This document shows positions 17,348-27,969 of a DNA stretch of 64,000 nt, one piece after another; within the stretch, counting starts at the first letter, position 1, and each line of letters opens with the position of its first letter. The position numbers and the translations under genes were made by a program. Source of the stretch: RPQJ01 sp963846885 (lineage in GTDB: Bacteria > Pseudomonadota > Gammaproteobacteria > Steroidobacterales > Steroidobacteraceae). The stretch covers positions 186,001 to 250,000 of the forward strand of contig CAWJXS010000020.1 in assembly GCA_963846885.1 (NCBI GenBank). The letters are read 5' to 3'. The notes beneath the pieces were generated by a model. That model did no database searches, had not been told where the DNA came from, and saw only the letters and a program-made list of their open reading frames with translations.

Positions 17348-17545
17348 TCAGTGCAGCCTGGCCCACTGCAGGACCTTGACGTCCTGCTGCGTGCGGCCGA
17401 AGTTGCGCGCGATGATACGCGTCGCCTCATTCATGCCCTTGCCGGGGCGCGGCTGACCATCGAGCTCGACGACGCCACGGAACTCCTCGAGCCCGCGCGG
17501 CTGCGGTTGCTCGACGAGAAAATGCGCGTAGAACTTGATGGCCAT
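17348..17545 (-). CDS. Small conserved hypothetical protein
   Basis: 65 aa, beginning AIKFYAHFLVEQPQPRGLEE and ending DVKVLQWARLH. The conserved look (GVVELDGQPRPGKG, ATRIIARNFGR) and the terminator placed just downstream support a real gene, although longer frames run through it. No signal peptide or membrane segment. I recall similar short cytoplasmic proteins in gammaproteobacteria but can give no function. It is divergent from greB. Confidence 0.7.
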   Translation of the reverse strand: MAIKFYAHFLVEQPQPRGLEEFRGVVELDGQPRPGKGMNEATRIIARNFGRTQQDVKVLQWARLH

Positions 17546-17629
17546 GGACGGCAAGCTACCCGCCCCAACCCGCGCTTTCCGTGACCGCGCGCACACAATT
17601 CCGGCCCCCGGCCCGGGCCCGCAGAAACC

Positions 17630-18117
<488 letters not shown>

Positions 18118-18142
<25 letters not shown>

Positions 18143-18678
18143 CGCGGCAGGCCATCGTGGATCTCGCCGATCCACGGCACGCGATCGGCCCAATGGACAT
18201 GTGCCTGCGGGGCCAGTCGCGCCGCGATGCCGGGCTCGACGCTGCCTAACGTGACGTGCAGTTCACCCGGCCAGCGGCTCGACTCGAAAAACAGCGGCGT
18301 GCCGCAGCGGCCGCAGAAACTGCGGGTCGCCTCGATCGACGACCGATAACTGCGCAAACGCCCGGCATCGCCCAGCAGTTCGAAGCCTTCGCCGCTGGTG
18401 CCGACCCACGTGACGAAACCTGCGCCCTGGGCGCGGCGACACATGGTGCAGTGACAGTGGGCGACCCAGAGCGGGGGCAGCGCGAAACGGTAGCGGATCG
18501 CACCGCAGAGGCAACTGCCCTCACCCGCGCTGCGCGCGACCTCTCCCGCGGCAGCGGGAGAGGTATTCGAACCGGGAGTGCCCTCACCCGCGCTGCGCGC
18601 GACCTCTCCCGCGGCAGCGGGAGAGGTGCCCGTACCGGGAGAGGTATCCGAACCGGACGATGTTGCTGGCGGGGTCAC
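18118..18678 (-). CDS. GFA/CENP-V family zinc protein with repeat-encoded N-terminus
   Basis: The folded domain begins at GSCLCGAIRYRF and has the zinc ligands of the glutathione-dependent formaldehyde-activating-like (GFA) family: CLCG, CHCTMCRRAQG, CGRCGTPLFF. It ends LPRHDTVGSS. Ahead of it come ~55 residues of low-complexity sequence containing two copies of TSPAAAGEVARSAGEG, encoded by tandem palindromic repeats. The only usable start in frame is GTG at 18678, overlapping the hss stop (GTGA), so translation is coupled to homospermidine synthase. Family members bind zinc and sometimes thiol adducts; the substrate is unknown. Confidence 0.8.
18516..18627. repeat. Two tandem 49-bp palindrome-containing repeats inside the GFA gene
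   Basis: Two identical copies (18516-18564 and 18579-18627, period 63 bp) start TGCCCTCACCCGCGC and each contain the hairpin CCTCTCCCGC-GGCA-GCGGGAGAGG. A third partial hairpin arm (CGGGAGAGGT) follows to 18645. They are translated as part of the GFA N-terminus. Confidence 0.9.
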
Positions 18679-20093
18679 ACCACGCGAATATTCTTGAACT
18701 GCCAGGGATCGGTTTCGTCGAGGTCCTCGGGGAACATGCGGCCGCGGTCGACCAGCGGGTGCCACTCCGAGTATTCGCCCACCACCAGGCCCAGGTACGG
18801 CCGGCAGATCTCGAGGACGCGCTTGTAGTCGATGTCGTCGGGCTCGACGATGCCGCTGTTCGGGTTCTCGATCGCCCAGATCAGGCCCGCGAGGGCCGAG
18901 ACCGTCACCTGCAGCGACGTCGCGCTGTTGTGCGGGGCAAGCTTGCGCGCTTCCTGCACCGAGAGCTGCGAGCCGTACCAGTAGGCGTTTTTCTTGTGGC
19001 CCGCGAGCAGCACGCCGAGTTCGTCGGTGCCCGTCTCGATCTCGTCCATCATGATCCGCTTGCGGTCCTGCATGCGCCAGTTGCGGCCCGCCAGTTCGTG
19101 CACCGACACCACCGCCGCATCGCTTGGGTGGTAGGCGTAATGCACCGTGGGGCGATAGACGACCTGCTCGCCCTTTTTCACGGTGAGGTAGTCGGAGATC
19201 GAGATCGACTCGCCGTGCGTGATCAGGAAACCATGGAACGGGCCGGCCTGCGGCGTCCACGTGCGCACGCGCGTCGCGGCCCCGGGCTGCATCAGGTAGA
19301 TGGCGCTGCCGCGGCCGAAGTCGTGCTTCTTGCCGTCGCGCGGCCAGTTCTTCTCGTGCGATCCCCAGCCGAGTTCGGCGGGCTGGCAGCCTTCACCGAC
19401 GAAGCCGTCCACCGACCACGTATTGACGAACTCGTTCGGTTCTTTGGGCCGGTTGCTGACTTGCGTGTCGCGCTCGGCGATATGGATCACCTTCACGCCG
19501 AGCTTTTGCGCCAGCGCAGCCCATTCGGCGCGCGTCGCGGGCTCGGCCGTCTCGACGCCCGTGTCGGCCGCGATGTTGAGCAGAGCCTGCTTTACCAGGT
19601 GCGACACCAGGCCGGGGTTGGCGCCATGGGTGAGCACGGCGGTGGGCGCGCGCTGCTTGGAGTCCTTCAGCGTCAGCGCTTCTTCACGCAACGCATAGTT
19701 GGTGCGCTTGGCCGGCGCCACGGCGGGGTCGGTGTAGCCGCCCGGCCACGGCTCGATGCACGTGTCGAGATAGAGCGAGCCCTTTTCCCAGCAGAGCTTG
19801 ATCAGCGCCAGCGAAGACACGTCGACCGACAGGTTCAGCAGGAAGTCGCCGCGGCCCACGATCGGGTCGAGCACCGTCTTGTAGTTGCCGCGCGTCAGCG
19901 CGTGCTTGACGAAGCGCACGCCGTATTCCTGCGCGATCTTCTCGCCGTCCTCATCCGCGGTGACGATCGTGATCTGGTCGGGCTGGATGCCTACGTGACG
20001 CAGGATCAGGGGCAACACGCCCTGGCCGATGCTGCCGAAGCCCACGAAAACCAGGCGACCGGGGAAGACGACGTGCACGGGATAGCTGGTCAT
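18675..20093 (-). CDS. hss: Homospermidine synthase
   Basis: The protein is 472 aa. It matches bacterial NAD-dependent homospermidine synthase in length and motifs: Rossmann VFVGFGSIGQGVLPLI (~15-30), LDTCIEPWPGGYTD (~109-122), THGANPGLVSHLVKQAL and the C-terminal YLGLVVGEYSEWHPL. The enzyme condenses two putrescine units (or putrescine and spermidine) to sym-homospermidine. The arginine decarboxylase gene 2 kb away would feed agmatine-derived putrescine into it. Upstream on the same strand is a GST-like gene, 102 bp away; downstream the GFA gene overlaps by 4 bp. Confidence 0.92.
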   Translation of the reverse strand: MTSYPVHVVFPGRLVFVGFGSIGQGVLPLILRHVGIQPDQITIVTADEDGEKIAQEYGVRFVKHALTRGNYKTVLDPIVGRGDFLLNLSVDVSSLALIKLCWEKGSLYLDTCIEPWPGGYTDPAVAPAKRTNYALREEALTLKDSKQRAPTAVLTHGANPGLVSHLVKQALLNIAADTGVETAEPATRAEWAALAQKLGVKVIHIAERDTQVSNRPKEPNEFVNTWSVDGFVGEGCQPAELGWGSHEKNWPRDGKKHDFGRGSAIYLMQPGAATRVRTWTPQAGPFHGFLITHGESISISDYLTVKKGEQVVYRPTVHYAYHPSDAAVVSVHELAGRNWRMQDRKRIMMDEIETGTDELGVLLAGHKKNAYWYGSQLSVQEARKLAPHNSATSLQVTVSALAGLIWAIENPNSGIVEPDDIDYKRVLEICRPYLGLVVGEYSEWHPLVDRGRMFPEDLDETDPWQFKNIRVV

Positions 20094-20194
20094 GATTTCT
20101 CGTTCGGGTGTCCTGCGTGGCCGGCCCGGGCGGGCGGCTGGCCTGCTAGTTTAGCTCGAATTTGGCCGGGGCCGGATGCGCCCGGTGAACGCCG

Positions 20195-20872
20195 TCAGCC
20201 CCTTGCGGCCGAGTCCCGCCAGTGCGGAGGATACGTCCGCTCGTAGCCGGGCAACTGCTCCATGCGCTGGATCCAGCGTGCGATCGCCGGATAGGTGGCT
20301 TCCATCGGCAAAAACCGCGAGCGCAGGTCGCCGGCCTCGCGTTTTTCCATTGCCCGCCGCAACAGCATGATGCCCGGGAAGACGGTCAGGTCGGCCGCCG
20401 AAGGCTGTTCGCCGACGAGCCATTCGGACGTGCTGAGCCGACCTTCGATGGTGCGAGCCTCGCCGCCCACGATATGCATCGCCTTGGTGACTTCTTCGGC
20501 CATCTGGTCGAGCTGGTCGAGAAACACGGCCGAGACGATCTGGGTGACGTACTGCTCCGCATACGCCTGGTACTCGCAGATGACGCGCATGATCGTCCCG
20601 GCCTCCTCGGCCGAGGTCCCGAACAGCGGATACTCGGGATACTTGCGGTCGAGGTACTGCAGGCAGGCGAGCGACTCGAACACGATGTAGTCGCCATCCT
20701 TCAGCACGGGCACCCGCCCGCGCGGGTTCATGCGCAGCATCTGCGGCGACTTGTGCTCCTGCTTGGAGAACTGCAACTGGTGCGAGTCGTACGCCAATCG
20801 CTTGTATTCGAGCGCGAGCAGCACGCGCCACGAGTACGGACTGCCGCTGCCCCAGTAGATTTCCAACGCCAT
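20195..20872 (-). CDS. Glutathione S-transferase family protein
   Basis: The protein is 225 aa from the ATG at 20872, with GGAGG nine bases upstream. The thioredoxin-like N-terminal domain carries GSGSPYSWRVLLALEYK, the cis-Pro region RGRVPVLKDGD and the ESLACLQYLDRKYP motif that binds the gamma-glutamyl group. The helical C-terminal domain has STSEWLVGEQPSAADLTVFP, including the conserved helix-capping Asp. Probable cytoplasmic glutathione conjugation or reduction; substrate unknown. It could be co-transcribed with hss. Confidence 0.9.
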   Translation of the reverse strand: MALEIYWGSGSPYSWRVLLALEYKRLAYDSHQLQFSKQEHKSPQMLRMNPRGRVPVLKDGDYIVFESLACLQYLDRKYPEYPLFGTSAEEAGTIMRVICEYQAYAEQYVTQIVSAVFLDQLDQMAEEVTKAMHIVGGEARTIEGRLSTSEWLVGEQPSAADLTVFPGIMLLRRAMEKREAGDLRSRFLPMEATYPAIARWIQRMEQLPGYERTYPPHWRDSAARG

Positions 20873-20945
20873 GAGTCCTCCACCGTCACGCCTCTTGCGG
20901 CGCGCGTGCAACGGGATTGTACTGGCACCCACGGAGGAATCGACG

Positions 20946-21797
20946 ATGGCATGGCAAACGCTGGTTAGCGCCGAACACGTGGCCGAGCATCTCGCGGATC
21001 CGCGGTTGCTGGTCTTCGACTGCCGCTACGAGCTCACCCGGCCCGAAGCGGGCCGTGAATCCTGGTCGCGCGCCCATCTGCCGGGGGCGGTGCATGCCGA
21101 CCTGCATCACGACCTCGCGGGCCCCACGACGCCACGCAGCGGGCGGCATCCATTGCCGGATCCACGCGACTTCGCCGCCCGCTTGCGACGCTGGGGCGTC
21201 AACGACGACTCGCTGCTGGTCGCCTACGACGACGCGACCGGCATGTGGGCGGCGCGCTTCTGGTGGATGACGGCAAAGTGGCTGGGGCACCCCCACGTTG
21301 CCGTCATGGATGGCGGACTGCGCCGTTGGCTGCAGCTGGGCCTGCCAGTGACGGCCGATCTGGCGGCCCCCCGTCCGGCCGGCGGGTTCGTCGGCGAACC
21401 GCGTGCCGACGCCTGGGTCGATGCGGACGCGACACAGGCCGCTGCGCTCGATCCGCAGCGCCGCGTGCTGGACGCCCGCGCGCCGGAGCGCTATCGCGGC
21501 GAGGTGGAGCCGATCGATCCAGTGGCAGGCCACGTGCCCGGCGCGCTCAACCACCCGGTGGCGGGCATCAACGGTGCGGACGGTCGCCTGCGTCCGGCAA
21601 GCGAACTCGCTGAGTCGTTCCGGCGGACGCTCGGTCCGGTGGCGCCGTCCGCCACGATCACGATGTGCGGCTCGGGCGTCACCGCGTGCCACCTGCTGCT
21701 GGCGATGGAACACGCAGGGCTACCCGGGGCGCGCCTCTACCCGGGCAGCTGGAGCGAGTGGTCGAGGGATCCGTCGCGCGCCGTGGCGCGCGAGTAG
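20946..21797 (+). CDS. sseA: Sulfurtransferase, tandem rhodanese (3-mercaptopyruvate/thiosulfate type)
   Basis: The protein is 283 aa from the ATG at 20946 (GGAGG upstream). Two rhodanese domains are present. The N-terminal one is non-catalytic (LLVFDCRYEL, HLPGAVHADL, YDDATGMWAARFWWM, GHPHVAVMDGG). The C-terminal one has active-site Cys241 in CGSGVTAC. The loop C-G-S-G-V-T-A is the form usual in 3-mercaptopyruvate sulfurtransferases (thiosulfate enzymes have a basic loop), so MST/SseA activity is preferred. The stop codon TAG is the first unit of a downstream heptamer array. Confidence 0.88.
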   Translation: MAWQTLVSAEHVAEHLADPRLLVFDCRYELTRPEAGRESWSRAHLPGAVHADLHHDLAGPTTPRSGRHPLPDPRDFAARLRRWGVNDDSLLVAYDDATGMWAARFWWMTAKWLGHPHVAVMDGGLRRWLQLGLPVTADLAAPRPAGGFVGEPRADAWVDADATQAAALDPQRRVLDARAPERYRGEVEPIDPVAGHVPGALNHPVAGINGADGRLRPASELAESFRRTLGPVAPSATITMCGSGVTACHLLLAMEHAGLPGARLYPGSWSEWSRDPSRAVARE

Positions 21798-21943
21798 GGG
21801 CTAGGGGCTAGGGGCTAGGGGCTAGGGGCTAGGAGGGGCAGTCAGAATTCGCAGCTCCGCGGCTGAAGTCTCGATGCTCGACTTCAGCGCGCGCAAACTG
21901 GGCTGCACCTCCGACTAGCCCCTAGCCCCTAGCCCCTAGCCCC
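21795..21943. repeat. Nested hairpin element flanked by inverted TAGGGGC heptamer arrays
   Basis: Five TAGGGGC units (21795-21829) face four TAGCCCC units (21916-21943). Between them lies a perfect 9-bp hairpin, GCTGAAGTC (21862-21870) / GACTTCAGC (21880-21888). The whole forms a stem-within-stem of about 149 bp between sseA and speA. The sequence just before the right array (GCACCTCCGACTA) recurs at 56839. Confidence 0.8.
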
Positions 21944-21959
21944 TTCCCCCAGATTTCTG

Positions 21960-21988
21960 TTTACGTCAGCCCCCGCAGTGACTATCGT
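21960..21988 (+). promoter_or_regulatory. Possible sigma70 promoter of speA
   Basis: TTTACG (21960-21965) and TATCGT (21983-21988) are separated by 17 bp and lie 54 bp before the speA start. Each box matches its consensus at about four positions. Prediction only. Confidence 0.35.
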
Positions 21989-22042
21989 GCGCGCCTCTTT
22001 TTTCCGGCCTGACCGCCGGCTACAGGTGGAACGACCAAAACA

Positions 22043-23989
<1,947 letters not shown>

Positions 23990-24049
23990 GCAGCAGTCCC
24001 ATCGGCTGCCGGGCTCGCGCCGAAGATCCTGCGGAGTCGACCCGAATAG

Positions 24050-24100
24050 TTGACGCGCTATGGCTAATACAGGTACTGTTGATCAAACAAGGTACTGTTT
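24050..24100 (+). promoter_or_regulatory. Putative promoter and direct-repeat operator of the PadR-PspC operon
   Basis: TTGACG (24050-24055) could be a -35 box with TACTGT (24074-24079) as -10 at 18-bp spacing. The sequence AGGTACTGTT occurs twice (24071-24080 and 24089-24098). The copies flank the palindrome TTGATCAA and overlap the start region of a PadR-type repressor gene. Autoregulation by the downstream PadR protein is inferred. Confidence 0.45.
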
Positions 24101-24109
24101 TAGCAAACT

Positions 24110-24433
24110 ATGGCTACCGAATCCAAGCTGGCTCCGATACGCAAAGGGCTCCTCGAGTTCCTGGTGTTGAAGATCGTCGGCGCGAAGAGCATGTATGTGC
24201 CCGACATCCTGCGCGCGCTCGCCGGCACCGAGTTCGCAACCCAGGAAGGCACGCTCTACCCGCTGCTCAGCAAGCTGCGGCGCGAGGACCTCGTACAGTA
24301 CGAGTGGCAGGAATCGGACGTGGGTCCGCCGCGCAAGTACTACCGGCTGACGGATACCGGACGCGCGCAGCTCGCGGCACTCGTCGACTACTGGAACCTG
24401 ATCAACCGCACGATCGCGAACCTTGGACACTGA
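24110..24433 (+). CDS. PadR family transcriptional regulator
   Basis: The protein is 107 aa: a short PadR (PadR-s1) winged helix-turn-helix. Typical motifs are IRKGLLEFLVLKIVG, YVPDILRAL, TQEGTLYPLLSKLRREDLVQYEW and GPPRKYYRLTDTGRAQL, followed by a C-terminal dimerisation helix. Such proteins repress small operons and respond to membrane stress or ligands. The PspC-domain gene begins two bases after its stop, so the pair is one operon and probably its main target. Confidence 0.93.
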   Translation: MATESKLAPIRKGLLEFLVLKIVGAKSMYVPDILRALAGTEFATQEGTLYPLLSKLRREDLVQYEWQESDVGPPRKYYRLTDTGRAQLAALVDYWNLINRTIANLGH

Positions 24434-24435
24434 AT

Positions 24436-25047
24436 ATGCAACGCATCGCCACCACCGTCCGTCTCAATCGCAGCGTTCTCCAGTTCGACGATGCGGCCCA
24501 TGCGCGCCTCGAACAGTACCTCGCCGAGTCGACGAGCCTGCTGGAGGGTGACCCGGACCCGCAGGAGATCCTCGCGGACCTCGAGCAGGCCGTGGCTGAC
24601 CAGTGCATGCGTCGCCTGCGTCCAGAGCAGACGGTGGTGACGCTGGCCGAACTGGCGCCCGCCCTCGAAGAAATCGGCGCGGTCCAGTCGCCGGGCGCGG
24701 GGCCTTCATCATCGTCGTCGATGCGCGAGACGCCGCCGTCACCGTCGCTGCCGGCGCGCTCGCTGCAGCAGGTCAGTCAAGGCGCCGTGATCAGCGGCGT
24801 GTGCCTGGGGCTCGCACGTTACTTCCGGCTGGATGCGACGATGTTGCGCATCGTTGCGGTGCTGCTGCTGTTCGGCACCGGCGGGGCCGCGATCCTCGTC
24901 TACTTCGGACTGATGCTGCTGCTGCCGTATGCGCCGCTTGCGGCAGGCGGAGCGGCGGTGCGCTGGTTGCCCGCAAAATGCCGTGCGGTCATGGAATACC
25001 TGCGTGCCAAGCTCGGCGTCGACCCGCCCGGCAAGATTCCCGCGTAA
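24436..25047 (+). CDS. PspC-domain membrane protein
   Basis: The protein is 203 aa. A soluble N-terminal part (~1-75, RLEQYLAESTSLLEGDPDPQEILADLEQAVADQ, DUF1700-like spacing) and a Ser/Pro linker precede a PspC domain at ~110-180. The PspC domain reads QGAVISGVCLGLARYFRLDATMLRIVAVLLLFG with a second helix AILVYFGLMLLLPYA. PspC proteins sit in the inner membrane and relay envelope stress. PadR-PspC pairs are common, and the PadR gene immediately upstream is likely its regulator. Confidence 0.88.
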   Translation: MQRIATTVRLNRSVLQFDDAAHARLEQYLAESTSLLEGDPDPQEILADLEQAVADQCMRRLRPEQTVVTLAELAPALEEIGAVQSPGAGPSSSSSMRETPPSPSLPARSLQQVSQGAVISGVCLGLARYFRLDATMLRIVAVLLLFGTGGAAILVYFGLMLLLPYAPLAAGGAAVRWLPAKCRAVMEYLRAKLGVDPPGKIPA

Positions 25048-25067
25048 TCTGTGTCGCCGCAGCGACT

Positions 25068-26147
25068 TCAGTTACCGCGAAACACGTAGATCGTCGTGAA
25101 GTTGAACCCCGGCACGTAGCTGAAGATGCGGAAGATTGCCCACCACTGGCCGACGTCTGGGGGCTGCTGCTGCACGACGATTTCAGCCGAGCCGTCATTC
25201 GCGGGCACCGGCATCGTTGAGTCAGCGCCCACGCGTTGGCTGGTCGACCCGAAGGCACCCGCGGCGATGTGCTCGACGGCCACCTCCGCCAACAAGTAGG
25301 GCTCCCAGTTCTGCTGACCGAGGTCGACGAAGCTGCCTTGCCCGTGGTTGCAGCCCGGGCTCGCCAGTTCGATGTGCATGCGGACCGGGATGCGCATGCC
25401 TGCGCGCACGAAGTCGACCGGATCGTCGAAGCGCCAGCTCATGACCCAGTCTTCGTTGCAGTTCGCCCGCGGACTCCAGCGCATCGTGACCGAGCCGCCC
25501 GAGGCGTTGGCCTCGTGGCTGAGCACTTGCTCGCCGTGGCGTCCTTGCCTGGTCGGATCGACGATGACGTGGTCAAACACCCAACCCTCGCCCATCGCGC
25601 TCTGCGCCGTGGGTGGCGGTGACCCCGGCTGGAGCACGGGCGCCACGCCCGGCCACGGTACCGGCCCCGCCGCCAGCGCGGCCTCGAGCTCGTTGCGCCG
25701 TTCAAACAGCGTGTAGCGACTCGAGTACAGGCTGGCGAGCAGGTCACTGCGAATCGCGTTCTTGTTGGCGTCGCTGAGTTGCTGCAGCTCGAACAGGCGG
25801 TTCGTGTTCGGCGCGAAATTGTGTCGATTGCCGGTCAGCAGATCGGTGGCGATCTCACGCGCCAGATAGGCCACGACATCGGCCCGTCGCGCCGGAATGG
25901 CGAACGTTCCCATGTTGGTCTGCACGGGAACCACGAGGAGGTCGCGATCCAGAGTGATCTTCTCCCAGAAGTCGATCTCGGACTGGGTCGCCGCGAGCTC
26001 GCGTTCGGTCTGCACCAGTTGATTTTGGGCCTGCTGCAGTGCGATGGCCTGAGCAAAGAGGGCGTTGGTCGAGGCGAGCGTAAGACCCACGAGCAGCGCG
26101 CACCGAACCGCGCGGCTCCAGGCTGGGCAACGTGGGGTGATGGTCAT
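25068..26147 (-). CDS. Secreted protein of unknown function with N-terminal coiled coil
   Basis: The protein is 359 aa from the ATG at 26147. A signal peptide (AWSRAVRCALLVGLTLASTNALFAQ) is followed by a Gln/Glu-rich predicted coiled coil (ALQQAQNQLVQTERELAATQSEIDFWEK). A middle helical region follows, then a beta-rich C-terminal half with six or so Trp residues (DWVMSWRFDDPVDFV, GQWWAIFRIFSYVPGFN). Three Cys (in ANCNED, SPGCNHG) could matter. I do not recognise the family. It converges on the PspC gene with only 20 bp between. Confidence 0.75.
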   Translation of the reverse strand: MTITPRCPAWSRAVRCALLVGLTLASTNALFAQAIALQQAQNQLVQTERELAATQSEIDFWEKITLDRDLLVVPVQTNMGTFAIPARRADVVAYLAREIATDLLTGNRHNFAPNTNRLFELQQLSDANKNAIRSDLLASLYSSRYTLFERRNELEAALAAGPVPWPGVAPVLQPGSPPPTAQSAMGEGWVFDHVIVDPTRQGRHGEQVLSHEANASGGSVTMRWSPRANCNEDWVMSWRFDDPVDFVRAGMRIPVRMHIELASPGCNHGQGSFVDLGQQNWEPYLLAEVAVEHIAAGAFGSTSQRVGADSTMPVPANDGSAEIVVQQQPPDVGQWWAIFRIFSYVPGFNFTTIYVFRGN

Positions 26148-26346
26148 GTGCAACTCACTTGCCGGCAGGGTGGCCAGCGGCGGCGGAAACACGCGGGGCG
26201 CGGTTCGAGGCCTCGAACGCGGCCCTGTGGGCGGCGCTCCGTGCGGGGATTTCCTGTACCCCGGTCCTGATTATGAGCGTGGGGGCGGCGTGGTGCCGTA
26301 AGCGGTTGACGAAGTGTCGCGTGCGAATCGGGTTGCGACAGAGCGC

Positions 26347-26378
26347 GGCCAGGGCCACGGATACCGGTGGCCCTGGCC
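26347..26378 (-). terminator. Strong hairpin downstream of the HU-like gene
   Basis: GGCCAGGGCCAC (26347-26358) pairs perfectly with GTGGCCCTGGCC (26367-26378) across an 8-base loop. It lies 25-55 bases after the HU-like stop on the minus strand. There is no T-run after it, so it may act as a 3'-end stabiliser or a weak terminator. Confidence 0.4.
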
Positions 26379-26402
26379 CTGAGACACAACGCCGGTGAGG
26401 CG

Positions 26403-26801
26403 TCAGGCCTTCGCGGCGTCCTTCAGCTTTTTCATCGGACGCACCTTGACCTTCACAGTCGCGGGCTTCGCTTTGAAGATGGTTTCTTCACCCGTGAACG
26501 GGTTGATACCCTTGCGCGCTTTCTTCGCAGGCACGCTGGTGACGGTGATCTTCAACAGTCCCGGCAGCATGAAGGTGCGCGGGCCTTTCTTGCTGATCGA
26601 GACACGGATCGTCTCTTCGAGTGCGGCGAGCAGTGCGCGCGCATCCTTGGCGGCGACCTGCGCGGCCTCGGCGAGGTGAGCGACCAGTGCGGACTTGGTC
26701 AGCACCGTCTTGATCGACGGCGGGGCCTTCGGGGCGGATTTCTTCGCGGGCTTGCGGGTGGACTTCTGCGCAGATTTTTTCACGGACTTTGCTTTGGCCA
26801 T
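26403..26801 (-). CDS. HU/IHF-family DNA-binding protein with Lys/Ala-rich N-terminal extension
   Basis: The protein is 132 aa. Residues 2-30 are a histone-like stretch (AKAKSVKKSAQKSTRKPAKK...). The HU fold then follows: TKSALVAHLAEAAQVAAKDARALLAALEE and ISKKGPRTFMLPGLLKITV. The DNA-wrapping arm is modified to KKARKGINPFTGEETIFKAK, carrying the conserved NPFTGE (canonical NPRTGE). It probably binds and bends DNA nonspecifically. The start ATG at 26801 suits the family; a longer frame runs to 26924. Confidence 0.88.
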   Translation of the reverse strand: MAKAKSVKKSAQKSTRKPAKKSAPKAPPSIKTVLTKSALVAHLAEAAQVAAKDARALLAALEETIRVSISKKGPRTFMLPGLLKITVTSVPAKKARKGINPFTGEETIFKAKPATVKVKVRPMKKLKDAAKA

Positions 26802-26961
26802 CGGGGGTTGTTCAACCTCGTAAACAAGTGTGTGAGCGGCCGGATGATTCCGGCCACGCTGCGGACGGTAGGGCAAAGACGGGCGGAAACCAAGGGGTGC
26901 GGTGACGTGCGAACCGCCCATCAACCGTCGCTTGGCGCATGAAGTCGAGTCGGACCGGGGC

Positions 26962-27537
26962 TTAGCCGAGCGAGCCGAATCCGAGCAGGACCGAGACGCC
27001 GAGCGCGAGGAAGATCGCGGCGGCGATCCGGTGCACGATGTGCATCGGCAGTTTCTTCGCGGCGACTTCGCCGAGCAGCACCGCCGGGACGTTCGCCAGC
27101 ATCATGCCGAGTGTCGTGCCCGCGACGACCGCCACCAGCGAGCTGTACTTCGCGGCCAGCGCGACGGTCGCAATCTGCGTCTTGTCGCCCATCTCGAGCA
27201 GGAAGAACGCGATCAACGTGGTGACGAACACGCCGAATCGGGGAGCGGCGTCTTCCTTCTCATCGTCGTCGTACTTGTCGGGCACGAGCGTCCAGGCCGC
27301 CATCGCGATGAACGACAGGCCGAGGATCCAGCGCATCGCCGTGGGCCCGACCAGCGCCGAGATCCATGCACCTGCCGCACCGGCCACCGCGTGGTTGACT
27401 ACCGTCGCGACCAGGATGCCGAGGATGATGGGAATCGGTTTGCGGTACTTCGCCGCCAGCACGAGCGCGAGCAGCTGTGTCTTGTCGCCGATCTCGGCAA
27501 GTGCGACGACACCGGTCGAGACGAGAAAGGCTTCCAT
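26962..27537 (-). CDS. TMEM165/GDT1 (UPF0016) family cation transporter
   Basis: 191 aa, six or seven hydrophobic helices. Two copies of the family signature are present: ALAEIGDKTQLLALVLAAKY (residues 13-32) and LLEMGDKTQIATVALAAKY (~113-131), separated by an acidic loop (KYDDDEKED). Members export Mn2+ (or move Ca2+/H+); the bacterial homologues are usually Mn exporters. I looked for a yybP-ykoY manganese riboswitch in the ~200 bases upstream and saw none. Confidence 0.9.
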   Translation of the reverse strand: MEAFLVSTGVVALAEIGDKTQLLALVLAAKYRKPIPIILGILVATVVNHAVAGAAGAWISALVGPTAMRWILGLSFIAMAAWTLVPDKYDDDEKEDAAPRFGVFVTTLIAFFLLEMGDKTQIATVALAAKYSSLVAVVAGTTLGMMLANVPAVLLGEVAAKKLPMHIVHRIAAAIFLALGVSVLLGFGSLG

Positions 27538-27734
27538 GGGGCGGGGCTCGGTCGAAGGCAGCCGCGCACCTTAGCACCGGCCCGGACGGCGCCGCCATGC
27601 GCATCGGCACGCGGCGCCGGCCCCCTCGGACGTGACGCACAGCGCAGGTCACGCAACGTTCACGGCCGTTTCATGGTCCGGTCACGGAGAACCGCTGCAA
27701 TGCCGGCGTGTTCCACCGCACGGCCCGACACCCC

Positions 27735-27917
27735 ATGCTCGAAGAAGCCCTCGATCCGCGACCCAACCTGCCCCTCGACTTCGCGCGGATGCTGCCGCGC
27801 TCGGCCGACACCCAGGCGGTCTCCGCCGATACCCTCGCGCAGATCTGGAATGACGACGCGTCGTTCTGGAGCAACCTGCGCACGCTCGAATACTGGACCG
27901 ACCGCGCCCGTCGCTGA
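27735..27917 (+). CDS. Small hypothetical protein
   Basis: 60 aa: starts LEEALDPRPNLPLDFARMLP and ends SNLRTLEYWTDRARR. No membrane segment or motif known to me. A T7 run with a small hairpin just downstream (27944-27969) suggests a transcription unit on this strand. A start at 27708 would add nine residues. Could be spurious. Confidence 0.4.
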   Translation: MLEEALDPRPNLPLDFARMLPRSADTQAVSADTLAQIWNDDASFWSNLRTLEYWTDRARR

Positions 27918-27943
27918 CCGGCGCCCGCCCGGGCATGCCCCAA

Positions 27944-27969
27944 CTCGGGGCGGTCCGAGACATTTTTTT
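27944..27969 (+). terminator. Possible weak rho-independent terminator
   Basis: CTCGG (27944-27948) and CCGAG (27955-27959) form a 5-bp stem, followed by ACA and seven T residues (27963-27969). The stem is short, so efficiency is doubtful. Confidence 0.4.

Noticed and set aside
27538..27734. Possible yybP-ykoY manganese riboswitch upstream of the TMEM165-type gene
   Set aside because: The conserved loop sequences were not found when reading the minus strand.
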